NCBI RefSeq assembly: GCF_000959365.1
Contig: NZ_CP009556.1
Span: 2,914,001-2,978,000, forward strand
Length of the DNA stretch: 64,000 nt
Direction of reading: 5' to 3'
Origin: Burkholderia oklahomensis C6786
GTDB taxonomy: Bacteria > Pseudomonadota > Gammaproteobacteria > Burkholderiales > Burkholderiaceae
The position numbers and the translations under genes were made by a program. Numbering within the stretch: the stretch's first letter is position 1; each line of letters begins with the position of its first letter. Below the pieces are notes generated by a model. It was not told the DNA's origin and ran no database searches. It saw only the letters and a list, made by a program, of their open reading frames with translations. Below, one piece after another: positions 21,310 through 30,221 of this stretch.

Positions 21310-23586
21310 CTATGGTTTCCGCTGAGCGATCTCTGCTTCCACCGCGCTTAGGCGTGCTTCCAACTCGGCAGTCAACCTGTACGCATTGCGAATCGTAGAG
21401 ACCCTTTGTAGGGCGTCGTCTTCCGCTCCACGAGTTTCGCCGAGGATCTCCGCTACGAGAATCTGTATATCGACCCATTCTGGATGGCTGGAGGCGAGTC
21501 CATCGGCAATCTCAAACGCAATACGATGCTCCTTCTTTAGAAGAAAGCACATCGCAAGGTGGCGCGTCGCCTGCGCGTGACCAGCGGTAACGATTGAGCC
21601 GTAACAACAACTATCGACCAGTGCGTTATAAAGCGGATTCTTGTCGCCACCATCTAGATCGAGCGCCACTAGGATGCAGACGCCAACATAGTCGTTGGTG
21701 TCGACAAGTTGCTTAAGCGTGGTCGCTTTTGAATGATTGTCATCGTCCTTCAAATGAAGCAGACATTGGGATTGGATCTGATTTTGAAGTTCAATATAGT
21801 TGTCTTTAAATGGAGAAGACAACGAACCAATTCCCGGTCCGCTGAGGACACTGGCAAAAGCGAGCAAACATATAAATCGCTCAGAAGGCGACATCGGCTG
21901 AATCAGCGAATCTACATAGGCATCGTATTCCACGTTCACGTGCCCACCGTGATTCACCCTATGAACGCCTTCGGTTTTCACGAACGTCTTGTAGCGAGCG
22001 AGCGTCGCATCGAGACGAATAGGCCAGCTTTTGGAACTGGCGCATTCTTGGAGAAACTTATTCACCGACTCATGCGGAGCACTGCCAAGCTCGCCGAGTA
22101 CGTGACAGACCAACAATCGCCTTGACGCCGGAGCGCCTTGACCATAGCGGACGAGAATCTCTGCTAGCGGGTACGGCCAACCGCTTCGGCAAGAAAGAAT
22201 GAGTTCAAGAATTCCCCTGAAGTCCGAATCCGAAAGTTGTTCTGCCAAAGTCGCCGCGAGAAACTGATGTACCTTTCGGAACTCGTGCTTGGATAGTCGA
22301 TGGCCCGAGCCGAAATTCTCGATTTCGTCGATCGTCTCCACCGACTGTGAGGCTTGGAAAGCATTCCAAAAGAACTGCCGTGCATCGCCTCTTTGCACCT
22401 CATCGCCGTCGAGCCACTGAATGAGACACTTGCGATAAGCTTCTTCGTCGTTGATTGGAGGCGCTTCTTGCGACGGTTGGGCGGCGATATTTTCGCCAGA
22501 GAACGGTACCACCTGCCCGCCACCAGCGGTAACACCATATATGCGCTGACCATCGGCCGCATACATTCGCAGAAATAGGACGCTATGACATGCTTTTATG
22601 AACGAGGCACTGACGCGTTCATAAAAGCTAAGTCCCTGATTCAGATCGTAGGCGTCTAGGTTCCCAATGAGTGATGGGAGCATATGCGCATCGCCGATTT
22701 CGAGATGGGCGCCGATGACGTTACGAACGTTGCGCGCCGTTTCGAGTTCGGACTGGAAATTCGAGGCGGCGACAAATTGATCAATCGAAGCCGACGACTG
22801 GCCGCTCTCCCGAACCAGTTTGTCCAATCCGTCCATTTGTTGGGGGGCTCCGGCCGCAACTGGACGGGTCACAAGGCAATCGCAGAAGCTGACAATGTCT
22901 GTGACGATCCGGGCCTTGAGGATTCGAGCGATAGACTGATGAGCAGCGAACTTTGCGAGGAGTTCTCTCTGCATGCTGACCCAGCGACGTATCAGTGCGA
23001 GCTGAGCTGCCCGCGCATGCACTGGTGTCGTATTCAGTGCTGCAGTCGTATTGCTGCGGGCCATCGCCAGTGAGTCCACACCCATCTCGACCCGCTTGCT
23101 TTGATCAATTGTTCGTTGGTACTGGTGTAACGCTTCAACAACGCGTGGATCGGCAAGCTCGGGCGGGGCCGTGTACGAAACGAATCCAGCTAAGTTAAGG
23201 GGCGCCAAGCTTTCGTAAACCTCCTGAGCGCCCTCTACGAAAAACCCGATTTTCACTATCTCAATGTCGTTCCAAAGCTCAATCCGTTTGCCAAAGTCAA
23301 AGTCTTGTACGTGCGCGCCAAGCCGATCTCTAGATACTTTGAAATATTCAGCGAAGTTGCTGGCATAAGCTTCCTTTATCTCATGAAATCGCCTTGTGTC
23401 ATGCCCCCCATTGTTGAGCGGTTTCCGCAGGCCTCGCGCGTGCTCGATAAAATTTTCCGCTCGCACCAGAATGTGACGGGCAAGGGTACGTGCAACGAAA
23501 GGGTCGTCGACATGTGTCGCGAGATGAAATGCAATTTGCATCTCATCAACTAGGAATTTTAATTTCTCAACTCGATTACTTATCAC
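21310..23586 (-). CDS. Large island protein with two HEPN-like motifs and helical repeats
   Basis: A 758-residue, almost entirely helical protein with no recognised family. Two regions look like internal duplicates. The first ends FKVSRDRLGAHVQDFDF (Arg86, His92) and the second ETARNVRNVIGAHLEIGD (Arg288, His294). Both fit the R-x(4-6)-H ribonuclease motif of HEPN domains. Residues ~380-758 form alpha-helical repeats of HEAT/TPR style. The gene stands alone on the minus strand in a tRNA island. A defence or toxin RNase is inferred, not shown. Confidence 0.6.
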   Translation of the reverse strand: MISNRVEKLKFLVDEMQIAFHLATHVDDPFVARTLARHILVRAENFIEHARGLRKPLNNGGHDTRRFHEIKEAYASNFAEYFKVSRDRLGAHVQDFDFGKRIELWNDIEIVKIGFFVEGAQEVYESLAPLNLAGFVSYTAPPELADPRVVEALHQYQRTIDQSKRVEMGVDSLAMARSNTTAALNTTPVHARAAQLALIRRWVSMQRELLAKFAAHQSIARILKARIVTDIVSFCDCLVTRPVAAGAPQQMDGLDKLVRESGQSSASIDQFVAASNFQSELETARNVRNVIGAHLEIGDAHMLPSLIGNLDAYDLNQGLSFYERVSASFIKACHSVLFLRMYAADGQRIYGVTAGGGQVVPFSGENIAAQPSQEAPPINDEEAYRKCLIQWLDGDEVQRGDARQFFWNAFQASQSVETIDEIENFGSGHRLSKHEFRKVHQFLAATLAEQLSDSDFRGILELILSCRSGWPYPLAEILVRYGQGAPASRRLLVCHVLGELGSAPHESVNKFLQECASSKSWPIRLDATLARYKTFVKTEGVHRVNHGGHVNVEYDAYVDSLIQPMSPSERFICLLAFASVLSGPGIGSLSSPFKDNYIELQNQIQSQCLLHLKDDDNHSKATTLKQLVDTNDYVGVCILVALDLDGGDKNPLYNALVDSCCYGSIVTAGHAQATRHLAMCFLLKKEHRIAFEIADGLASSHPEWVDIQILVAEILGETRGAEDDALQRVSTIRNAYRLTAELEARLSAVEAEIAQRKP

Positions 23587-23896
23587 GATACGGGCTCCGG
23601 TATATATGCTTCTTATGACACGGTTGCTTCGCCGCTGACATACTCACCTACTGCTGGCCCGCGACCAGGAACAGACAGCGGGCATCCTTTGGCGCTAAGT
23701 GCCGGCCGCCTTACTTTGCAGATGTCTTGTTGGTCGTGCTGGCAGTAGCCGCTTTGTACCAGAAGTCGTGCAACCGGTTTCAAAAAGGCAGGTCGCAGCG
23801 CGTACTGCGTACATGCCGCATGTTACGTGTTGTCACGGGCCGCCAGCCTGCTAGCGCGCCGGTGCTGCGATGCAGTCCGCTAAGCCTAGATCGGGC
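23587..23896. other. Gap with one recurring dyad, no gene
   Basis: About 310 bases upstream of the 758-residue gene. It contains dyad copy B at 23769 and presumably the gene's promoter. No other feature is supported. Confidence 0.4.
23769..23785 (+). repeat. Recurring dyad motif, copy B
   Basis: TGCAACCGGTTTCAAAA is exact and identical to copies C and D. The core GCAACC/GGTTTC is a near-perfect dyad. Confidence 0.8.
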
Positions 23897-24172
23897 TCAG
23901 CGCCCGAACGAAGCCGGCAGATCGATGTCCTCCGGGCGGCGCGACAGCACGGCGTGGACCTCGGACAAAAAGGTGTCGTTGTAGAGGCGCAGCCCGCCGC
24001 TGCGCGGGTCTTGGCTCCGATAAGCGAGACGGTGGGCCAGCAGGATTTCGGCGTGTAACGGATCGACGCTGTAGACCACTCGGCCGGATTCAGTGACCGG
24101 GATGCCGTTCGGGACGTTGCTGAACTGTTTGAACAGGCGTCGCGAGGACCGCCCGATGGTGGTGATGCTCAT
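23897..24172 (-). CDS. Small unknown protein between two inverted dyads
   Basis: A 91-residue frame starting MSITTIGRSSRRLFKQF after AAGGAAAA, with DPLHAEILLAHRLAYRSQD in the middle. Family unknown. The ATG lies 17 bases from dyad copy C. It occupies the 400-bp interval between dyads B and C, which point towards each other. Confidence 0.45.
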   Translation of the reverse strand: MSITTIGRSSRRLFKQFSNVPNGIPVTESGRVVYSVDPLHAEILLAHRLAYRSQDPRSGGLRLYNDTFLSEVHAVLSRRPEDIDLPASFGR

Positions 24173-24188
24173 TTATACGTTTTCCTTA

Positions 24189-24205
24189 TTTTGAAACCGG
24201 TTGCA
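24189..24205 (-). repeat. Recurring dyad motif, copy C (inverted)
   Basis: An exact copy of the motif on the minus strand. Sixteen bases separate it from the ATG of the 91-residue gene. Confidence 0.8.
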
Positions 24206-24285
24206 CAAGAGAGGAAAGCAGTCGGCATTTTGGCCGGCGAGGATGACGACCCTTGCATTGGTGGAGCAGTGTCATGAGGGGGGAA

Positions 24286-24350
24286 GGGTGGTCTGTGGGA
24301 CCGAACTGCTCGGCCGCAGCGACCAAACTGCGCGGTCCCACAGACCACCC
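24286..24350. repeat. Perfect 18-bp inverted repeat at the recombinase 3' end
   Basis: GGGTGGTCTGTGGGACCG at 24286-24303 is perfectly inverted at 24333-24350, with a 29-base loop. The right arm ends exactly at the last base of the recombinase stop codon. There is no T-run, so it need not be a terminator; it may be a recombination or element-end site. Confidence 0.8.
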
Positions 24351-24959
24351 TCACCGCACGCTGACCATATCGCCGCGCGCACGCAACCGCATGATGGTCT
24401 GGCGGCTCGTATTCAACTCGCGGGCGACGGCGGCCACTGGCTGCCCCTCGGCAAGGCGCGCCAGTGCCAACGCTTCCTGCTTGTCGCTCAACGCCTTCGG
24501 CCGGCCCAGCACTTTGCCGGTCTCACGCGCACGAGCGAGCCCGGCGGCGGTGCGCTCCAGCAGCAAATCACGTTCGAACTCGGCGACCGCAATCAGCACC
24601 ATCATCGTCATCTTGCCGGCCGCGCTTGTGAGGTCCGCCCCGCCCAGCGCGAGGCAATGGACGCGGACGCCCACCGCCGCTAGCTCCTCGACCGTCGCCC
24701 GGACATCCATCGCATTACGGCCAAGCCTGTCGAGTTTGGTGACGATCAGCACGTCGCCATCTTCCAGCCGATCGAGCAGCTTCGTGAATCCGGCCCGTTG
24801 TTTCGCTGCAATCGAGCCGGACACGCACTCGGCAACGACGCGGCGTGGGTCAATGTTGAAGCCGGCTGCACGGATTTCGACGACTTGATTGTCTGTTGTC
24901 TGCTCGGCTGTCGAGACCCGGCAGTAGGCAAAGACTCGGCTCAACTTTGCGCCCCCCAT
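24351..24959 (-). CDS. Serine recombinase (resolvase/invertase)
   Basis: A 202-residue recombinase from an ATG at 24959. The catalytic serine lies in FAYCRVSTAEQTTDNQ, and VTKLDRLGRNAMDV plus AVAEFERDLLLERT are the remaining family motifs. The C-terminal helix-turn-helix (GQPVAAVARELNTSRQTIMR) binds the crossover site. Length is that of small resolvases/DNA invertases. It lies in the middle of the island, surrounded by copies of a repeated dyad that could be its targets. Confidence 0.85.
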   Translation of the reverse strand: MGGAKLSRVFAYCRVSTAEQTTDNQVVEIRAAGFNIDPRRVVAECVSGSIAAKQRAGFTKLLDRLEDGDVLIVTKLDRLGRNAMDVRATVEELAAVGVRVHCLALGGADLTSAAGKMTMMVLIAVAEFERDLLLERTAAGLARARETGKVLGRPKALSDKQEALALARLAEGQPVAAVARELNTSRQTIMRLRARGDMVSVR

Positions 24960-25288
24960 CGAACAAAGATGGCCGAACATTAACCCCTTGGTGCCGTGCG
25001 TCAAGCTTGTCGTCGAGATGCCATACCCCGATGGTCAACTAACGACACGCTGCGTGAATCCGAGTTGCCGCGCCGGCAACGAGCGGCCTCTCTCAAAGAG
25101 CAACGGCCATTTGATCGGCGGCGCGGGGTAACGCGTTATCGGCCCTACAGCGGGCCGGATCATGGGACGTGAGAGGCGCATATCTCCCGCCTCACGGCAG
25201 CCCAGCCATCGCCCGATTTCAGGGTTGGACGCGCCGCGTTCGGGCCGCGATACACTGGTTGCATCTGCATTCAATCGCGCGTGCAAAG

Positions 25289-26173
25289 ATGGGCGTTATC
25301 TATCTCGATCACAACTTCGTCTCCGACATTGCGGGGCATACTCGCGTCGCCGACGCGGACGCTGAACGCGGTCGCGTCGCGGAGACCCTCAGGGCGGGCG
25401 AGCACCGCTTTGCAGTATCGGTCTGGAACATGTACGAGACGGCGCGGGCTGGCCGCCAGGAGACGAAGGACGGCTGCATTGAGTTCATTACGGGTATCCG
25501 GCCGCTCTACTGCGCAAACCCGCGTCTCGTTCAGGTACAGGAGGTCGTACGATATGCGGCTCTCCGGTACGACGACCACCCATACCGCATCGAGGAGGTC
25601 AGCCCATTCTTCGACACGCCCGCGCAAATGTGGGCAACCTTCGCCAGCCCGCGCAACCCCGCGATTCCTTTCGTAGGCGAGAGCTTCCGCGACGGCGTGG
25701 AGATGCTGACTAATTCCAACCTGCGCCGACATCTTGACGCCGCGCTTGATGATGGACCAGCGGCGGCTGCGGCTGGCCGTCAAGCGTTTATCGATGGCGT
25801 CGTAGAACGCGACGAGCAGCTGATCGACCAGCAGTGGTTGATGGAACTACTGCCCGAGCGGAATCAGGCGGACAACGCATGGATTGATCAGCGGCGACGC
25901 GAAGTGTTGGTCAACTTCCTCCTTGAGCACATCGACGACGCCTACCTGCACTGCCCAGCGTTCCACGCTGAGGAACAGACCTATCGGCATCGAGTCGCAG
26001 GTCAGCGCAGGCTCAGACGATCGGACGGCATTGACGTCCAGTTCGGCGTGCTGGCGGTCGCCTACTGCGACGTGATCGTCACCTCGGACGGAGCCCTCCG
26101 GGAAATGCTTGTCGCCGTAGCTGCGAGAATTGGCTCCCGATGCAGGGTGCTTTCGCGACTGGCCGAGATATAG
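25289..26173 (+). CDS. PIN-like domain protein
   Basis: A 294-residue protein. The start MGVIYLDHNFVSDIAG places an Asp at the end of the first strand, SVWNMYETARAG gives an acidic helix, and FGVLAVAYCDVIVTSDGALR supplies the late Asp residues. This order of acidic residues is that of PIN nucleases. The middle 150 residues are helical and not recognised. A longer frame extends upstream, but the PIN strand fits a start at 25289. It is followed 155 bp later by the 643-residue gene on the same strand; together they could form a toxin or defence unit. Confidence 0.55.
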   Translation: MGVIYLDHNFVSDIAGHTRVADADAERGRVAETLRAGEHRFAVSVWNMYETARAGRQETKDGCIEFITGIRPLYCANPRLVQVQEVVRYAALRYDDHPYRIEEVSPFFDTPAQMWATFASPRNPAIPFVGESFRDGVEMLTNSNLRRHLDAALDDGPAAAAAGRQAFIDGVVERDEQLIDQQWLMELLPERNQADNAWIDQRRREVLVNFLLEHIDDAYLHCPAFHAEEQTYRHRVAGQRRLRRSDGIDVQFGVLAVAYCDVIVTSDGALREMLVAVAARIGSRCRVLSRLAEI

Positions 26174-26328
26174 GCAGATCGAGAAAAATATATTTCACGA
26201 TCGGTTTCGGCCTGACGCCGATCGGCCGCAACGCAAAGCGGACCTCACTAAGGAGTTGGCCGCTTTGACCTAGAATCCGTGGAATTCAAATCTCTCGGCA
26301 TACACCAACCGACTAAGGAGCACGTGAG

Positions 26329-28260
26329 ATGGCAATCGCCCAAGAGGTCCTTGAGACTGGACGCCAAGTCGCCGCCGTCTGCGCAGGGACTCTTTCAGCC
26401 GCCTTGCGAGCGGGAATCGAACGGTACGTCGGATGGCCGTACAAGGTAGCGTCTGCCAGCGTTATCGATGCTGACGGCGCGGTGTCAGATACCTTCGCAG
26501 CTGTCGTTTACGCGGCGAAGGAAACGTCGCCGGCTGCAACTCCTGCGCAAGTGCCGGCGGATTCTACTGCAGTCGTTGCTGACGCGACCGACAGTCTGAC
26601 GATCGACAACTTCCGGGCAGCTTACGCGCGCGTTGCACGCGCGAAGCGGCTGAAGAAATCGCCAGCACCGAAGCTGGATACGCCGACGACGACCGTAACA
26701 CTCGGCGTGATCTACGCTCAGAGGTCGGATTTGCCGCTGGAGGCTTTTGCCGAAGAGCTTGAGCGACTCAACGCCGCGACTCCGAGCAGGGAATGGCCTG
26801 ACATGATCGTAGTTGCTTCGATGGGCGCGATCCAGTATGCGGCGCAGTTTCCGGGAGAGTCACTGAGCGGCGACTATCTGCCGCCAGCAGAAGGTGCGCT
26901 CAACAACTACATACCGGCGGTGTACGTCCTGATCGTCCTGAGGCCGACGGGCGCGTTCACCTTCAACAAGATGATGTCTTTTGTTGTCGCTCACCTGGGC
27001 ATCTTCTCGCCGGGCGCGAAGCTTTCCAACTTCACCGAATTGCTGGACGGCGTACCGAACACGGCTGTGGTGGTTTGCGGCTATCAGTACGACCTCAAGG
27101 GCAACCTAAGTCCCGTTCCACGCAATCAGTACCAAGACCGCTTTGTGCCAGCGCCGCCGTTTCAGATCACGGACCGGCGCGGGCAACACATGGCCAGGAT
27201 TCAACTTATCCCGTGGCAGGACGGAGGCACGATCCTTCTTAAGGGTAAATTGCCGCTGCTCGGCCTGCTGCCGTTCTTCGGGAGGGACGACATACTGAAG
27301 GCCGGAGTTATCACCCGGCCGGATGATTTACAAATTTCGTATGTCCTACCAATTACACCGGCAGATTTCGGCGACATGCTGACTCGGTTTCAGCAACGGT
27401 CAAACATGCTGGTAAATCAACCGCAGAGTCAGTGGATCGTTCAGAAGCTCGCCGACGAGGGCTCGGCGTCACCCTTCATGGCGCGTCTGTTCATGGGCCT
27501 CATGCGGCTGCGCGACGCCGTTTATCCCGATCCTGTGGCGCGCGAAAGCTTCGACAAGGCTTTTGACTTCGTCCCAAACTCGCTATTCACGGCGCGAACG
27601 GCGGCTAAAGAAATATCCGAGCTCTGGGCAGGACATGCGCGCAAAGTCGCCGCCGGGGAAGTCGTGCGGCGGCAAGGTGTGGCAATCCACATTGACGAAA
27701 ACATCGACAAGGAACTTAGGAAGCAGGTGGAGCACTTCCTCAACAGCGCCGCGCGCGTCATCAAGCAAGGCATGCAGGGACTCACGATGCACCTCGGCAT
27801 AGACATCGGCTTCATGTTCAAGCAGCAACCTGCCTTTGAGCGTGGTATTGCTGCACTGAAGGCAACCGATCCGCTGCTAGCAGATTATCTAGAGAAGTGT
27901 CGGCAGACGTGGTCAGAGCGGCTTATCAAGAGTCGCAACGATCTGGAGCACAACAACTGGTCCTTGCCACGCGTCACGTATGACACCTCGGGCGCGAACA
28001 TCGTCGCAGTCGAACCCGTCGTCGCCGGCCAGCCGGTCACGGAATTTGTGCAAGCGATGCTTGACCGCGTGTGTTGTTTTGTCGAGGACGTAACTGCACA
28101 TTGCATACAGCAAAAGATGGCCGCGCCGATTACCATCACGGAAATCCCGTTGGCGGAGCGTCGTTCGGAAGCGCCCGAGCGCTTCCAGCTCACTCTTGCC
28201 GTAGGCGGCCAGCCTCGCTGGAATATTTCCTACCAGTCCTCTTTGTTCGAAAAAGTGTAG
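26329..28260 (+). CDS. 643-residue island protein with C-terminal HEPN-like motif
   Basis: The protein is not recognised as a whole. Residues ~1-210 are an alpha/beta region with VASASVIDADGAVSDTFAAV and MIVVASMGAIQYAAQ, possibly a nuclease-like or binding fold. The centre (~250-400) is beta-rich and the C-terminal third helical. There, LIKSRNDLEHNNWSLP holds RNDLEH (Arg536, His541), which fits the HEPN R-x4-H motif. The gene follows the PIN-like gene on the same strand. An RNase-based defence role is inferred. Confidence 0.55.
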   Translation: MAIAQEVLETGRQVAAVCAGTLSAALRAGIERYVGWPYKVASASVIDADGAVSDTFAAVVYAAKETSPAATPAQVPADSTAVVADATDSLTIDNFRAAYARVARAKRLKKSPAPKLDTPTTTVTLGVIYAQRSDLPLEAFAEELERLNAATPSREWPDMIVVASMGAIQYAAQFPGESLSGDYLPPAEGALNNYIPAVYVLIVLRPTGAFTFNKMMSFVVAHLGIFSPGAKLSNFTELLDGVPNTAVVVCGYQYDLKGNLSPVPRNQYQDRFVPAPPFQITDRRGQHMARIQLIPWQDGGTILLKGKLPLLGLLPFFGRDDILKAGVITRPDDLQISYVLPITPADFGDMLTRFQQRSNMLVNQPQSQWIVQKLADEGSASPFMARLFMGLMRLRDAVYPDPVARESFDKAFDFVPNSLFTARTAAKEISELWAGHARKVAAGEVVRRQGVAIHIDENIDKELRKQVEHFLNSAARVIKQGMQGLTMHLGIDIGFMFKQQPAFERGIAALKATDPLLADYLEKCRQTWSERLIKSRNDLEHNNWSLPRVTYDTSGANIVAVEPVVAGQPVTEFVQAMLDRVCCFVEDVTAHCIQQKMAAPITITEIPLAERRSEAPERFQLTLAVGGQPRWNISYQSSLFEKV

Positions 28261-28578
28261 GAGCGGGCAATGCGTTGAGGTCGCATCGCCCATCCAGGGG
28301 TCGTCAATGTCCGCACTTGGCCCGACATGGGACCGACACGCGGCGCGCTGCGGGCGAAACCAACCGGACCGAAGCGAAATTTCCTCGCGCGCCGAGCGAA
28401 ACTCAGCTGGTCCGCCCCATGTCCGAAAACGACGTGCAAAACATTGGAAGAGTGTACGCGAGCGCTGGGCAGGCTTTTGGACACGTCATCGGCAGATGTC
28501 CAAAAACGGACGGTTTTGGCGCGCGCGTGGCAACGAAGGCAAGCTATCTTGACGTAGGGAGCGGCGCGCCGTGCCTGA
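28261..28578. other. Gap with inverted repeats, no gene
   Basis: A region of 318 bases between convergent genes. TTTTGGACA at 28475-28483 is inverted as TGTCCAAAA at 28497-28505, and a second pair GACATGGG / CCCATGTC lies near 28323 and 28424. These could be terminators or protein-binding sites. No coding is supported. Confidence 0.45.
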
Positions 28579-28938
28579 TTAGTAGTCGCGACCGTATTTC
28601 GACCTGTAGTCCGAACGCATCCTCTCGCATGTCGCTCTGGCAAACCGTCGAACATTCACCGGCGACAACTCGTCATTGGCCTGCTTGTCGCAGAGATCGA
28701 TAGCTGTGGCAGCGGACTGCCGCTCTTGTTCCTCGGGACTTATGTTGGCCCCGATGACTAACAGTATCGCGATAATCACGACGGGAATTCCGACGATCGC
28801 TAACAGAATCTTCGTGCCGCGTCCCATCCCACGTGAAGCGCTCGACGGTACAGGCTCATTCGGTGCCCCACAATTCGGGCAACTCGCAGCCAAACTACTG
28901 AATTCCTTGGTGCATTCCGGGCAGTTGATCAAAGACAT
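28579..28938 (-). CDS. Zinc-ribbon membrane protein
   Basis: A 119-residue protein. INCPECTKEFSSLAASCPNCG at the N-terminus is a four-cysteine zinc ribbon, followed by a Ser/Gly linker, one strong membrane helix (ILLAIVGIPVVIIAILLVIG) and a charged C-terminal tail with two cysteines. The ATG at 28938 follows GAGGACC. Proteins of this shape are common accessory membrane proteins of unknown role. Confidence 0.6.
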   Translation of the reverse strand: MSLINCPECTKEFSSLAASCPNCGAPNEPVPSSASRGMGRGTKILLAIVGIPVVIIAILLVIGANISPEEQERQSAATAIDLCDKQANDELSPVNVRRFARATCERMRSDYRSKYGRDY

Positions 28939-28966
28939 TTGGTCCTCTGTATTGTCGTTTATAAGT

Positions 28967-29566
28967 TCAGCGGTGGTCGAATTCTGTCTCGGGCACGACG
29001 ACCCATGTTGGATGCGGCGCGTGTTCGAGCAGGTGAGCGACGCTACATTTGCGCGCGGCGATCGAAACGCCGCCATCAGGCGAGAGCGTCTTGGCCCACG
29101 TGTGGGGCAATGCCTCACCAGCGAGAAACGCGTCCCACGCTTTGGTAAAGCGCGCGCGGGTATGAATCAGGGTGTGTGCGCGCTTCGAGACGGGGTATGC
29201 GGCCCACGGTCGCGAATAGTCCTCGTTGTGCAGTCCCACGCCGCCAGCCGTGCCCGTGACCGAACACACGTCGTCGTAGCGAAGCCAGCCGTTCCGTTGG
29301 TAGAAGCGCAGTAGTTGCCAGCCACGGATGCGCGCAGCCCCGCTGAACCCGTTATACGGGCCTATGACCGGCCAGCGCCACTGAGGCAGACGGAACACCG
29401 TCTGCGGCTTGTCAAAGGCAAGCGTGACGAACTGGAAGCGATGCACGACAGGCTCAATGTCAACGCGGCATCCCCGGTGACAGGTACTGCCAATCACTGT
29501 CTCACGAGATACATCATCGGCTGCGCGCTGTTCAGGTACATCGGTCAACGAATTCCAGGTTTTCAT
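28967..29566 (-). CDS. HNH-like protein of unknown role
   Basis: A 199-residue protein starting MKTWNSLTDVPEQ. The segment CSVTGTAGGVGLHNEDYSRP followed by AHTLIHTRF-like sequence resembles phage HNH nucleases (Cys-x2-Gly, HHEDY, CHxxxH). Here several Cys/His ligands are replaced (HNEDY, KRAHTLIH), so the zinc site and perhaps activity are altered. The start lies 17 bases from dyad copy D, the same spacing seen at copy C. Confidence 0.45.
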   Translation of the reverse strand: MKTWNSLTDVPEQRAADDVSRETVIGSTCHRGCRVDIEPVVHRFQFVTLAFDKPQTVFRLPQWRWPVIGPYNGFSGAARIRGWQLLRFYQRNGWLRYDDVCSVTGTAGGVGLHNEDYSRPWAAYPVSKRAHTLIHTRARFTKAWDAFLAGEALPHTWAKTLSPDGGVSIAARKCSVAHLLEHAPHPTWVVVPETEFDHR

Positions 29567-29582
29567 CCACGCGTCTGCTTCG

Positions 29583-29599
29583 TGCAACCGGTTTCAAAA
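29583..29599 (+). repeat. Recurring dyad motif, copy D
   Basis: An exact copy TGCAACCGGTTTCAAAA. It shares 20 identical bases with copy B (TCG added on the left). Confidence 0.8.
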
Positions 29600-29768
29600 T
29601 CAAGGCCGAAATTTGGGGAATCGCGCCGTCGGCTGTCATTGGTGTCGTCCGCATCGGCGACGCGCCGCAGTCTGGGACGCGACGGCCGGCTCACAGGGCT
29701 CATCTCGTCACTACAGGCTATGCGCGCGTCCATAGCGACGGAGTACTCCCCGCCGAGCACATCGAGAT

Positions 29769-30086
29769 TCACAGGCAGGCTTTCGCCGCCTCTTCCGGGC
29801 TCCACGCACTCAGTGGGGGCTCCCTCATTTCTACGTGCGCACCTGTCGCGGTACTTGTAACGTCCAGCAGGCCGCCAGCGTGGTTCCTTACCCGATACCC
29901 GTTCGGCCGGGTGAACCGCTCCGCGCCGACGGTGAGTTCGGCCCACCGCTCGTGCACGCAGTTCGAATAAACCTCGGCCGTCTTTGTCGTTTCTGCCGTG
30001 AATACTGGCGGGCGCTGTTGTACCGATTCGGAGGCCATGCAACCGGCCAGCGAGGCAATACACACGGCCAGCACAATCTTCTTCAT
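29769..30086 (-). CDS. Small lipoprotein
   Basis: A 105-residue protein with a signal peptide and lipobox (VCIASLAGC, Cys16), hence a predicted lipid-anchored envelope protein. Two later Cys residues could form a disulfide. Family unknown. It is divergent from the XRE regulator gene. Confidence 0.6.
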   Translation of the reverse strand: MKKIVLAVCIASLAGCMASESVQQRPPVFTAETTKTAEVYSNCVHERWAELTVGAERFTRPNGYRVRNHAGGLLDVTSTATGAHVEMREPPLSAWSPEEAAKACL

Positions 30087-30221
30087 CGTTTTTTCGTCCT
30101 CTTGTTGATGACGCGCGCTTACACCGTCGAATGAAGCAACAATACCTCCCTTGATCCGTTTTGCCCAATATTTTGTGAAGACACTCCGGTGACGCCTGCT
30201 TAACGTCGAGCGTCTTGCATC

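Noticed and set aside
24201..24683. Plus-strand frame opposite the serine recombinase
   Set aside because: It is antisense to conserved recombinase sequence and has no motif or ribosome site.
24351..24959. Tn3-type transposon around the serine recombinase
   Set aside because: No Tn3-type transposase or terminal GGGG-type inverted repeats with a duplication were seen.
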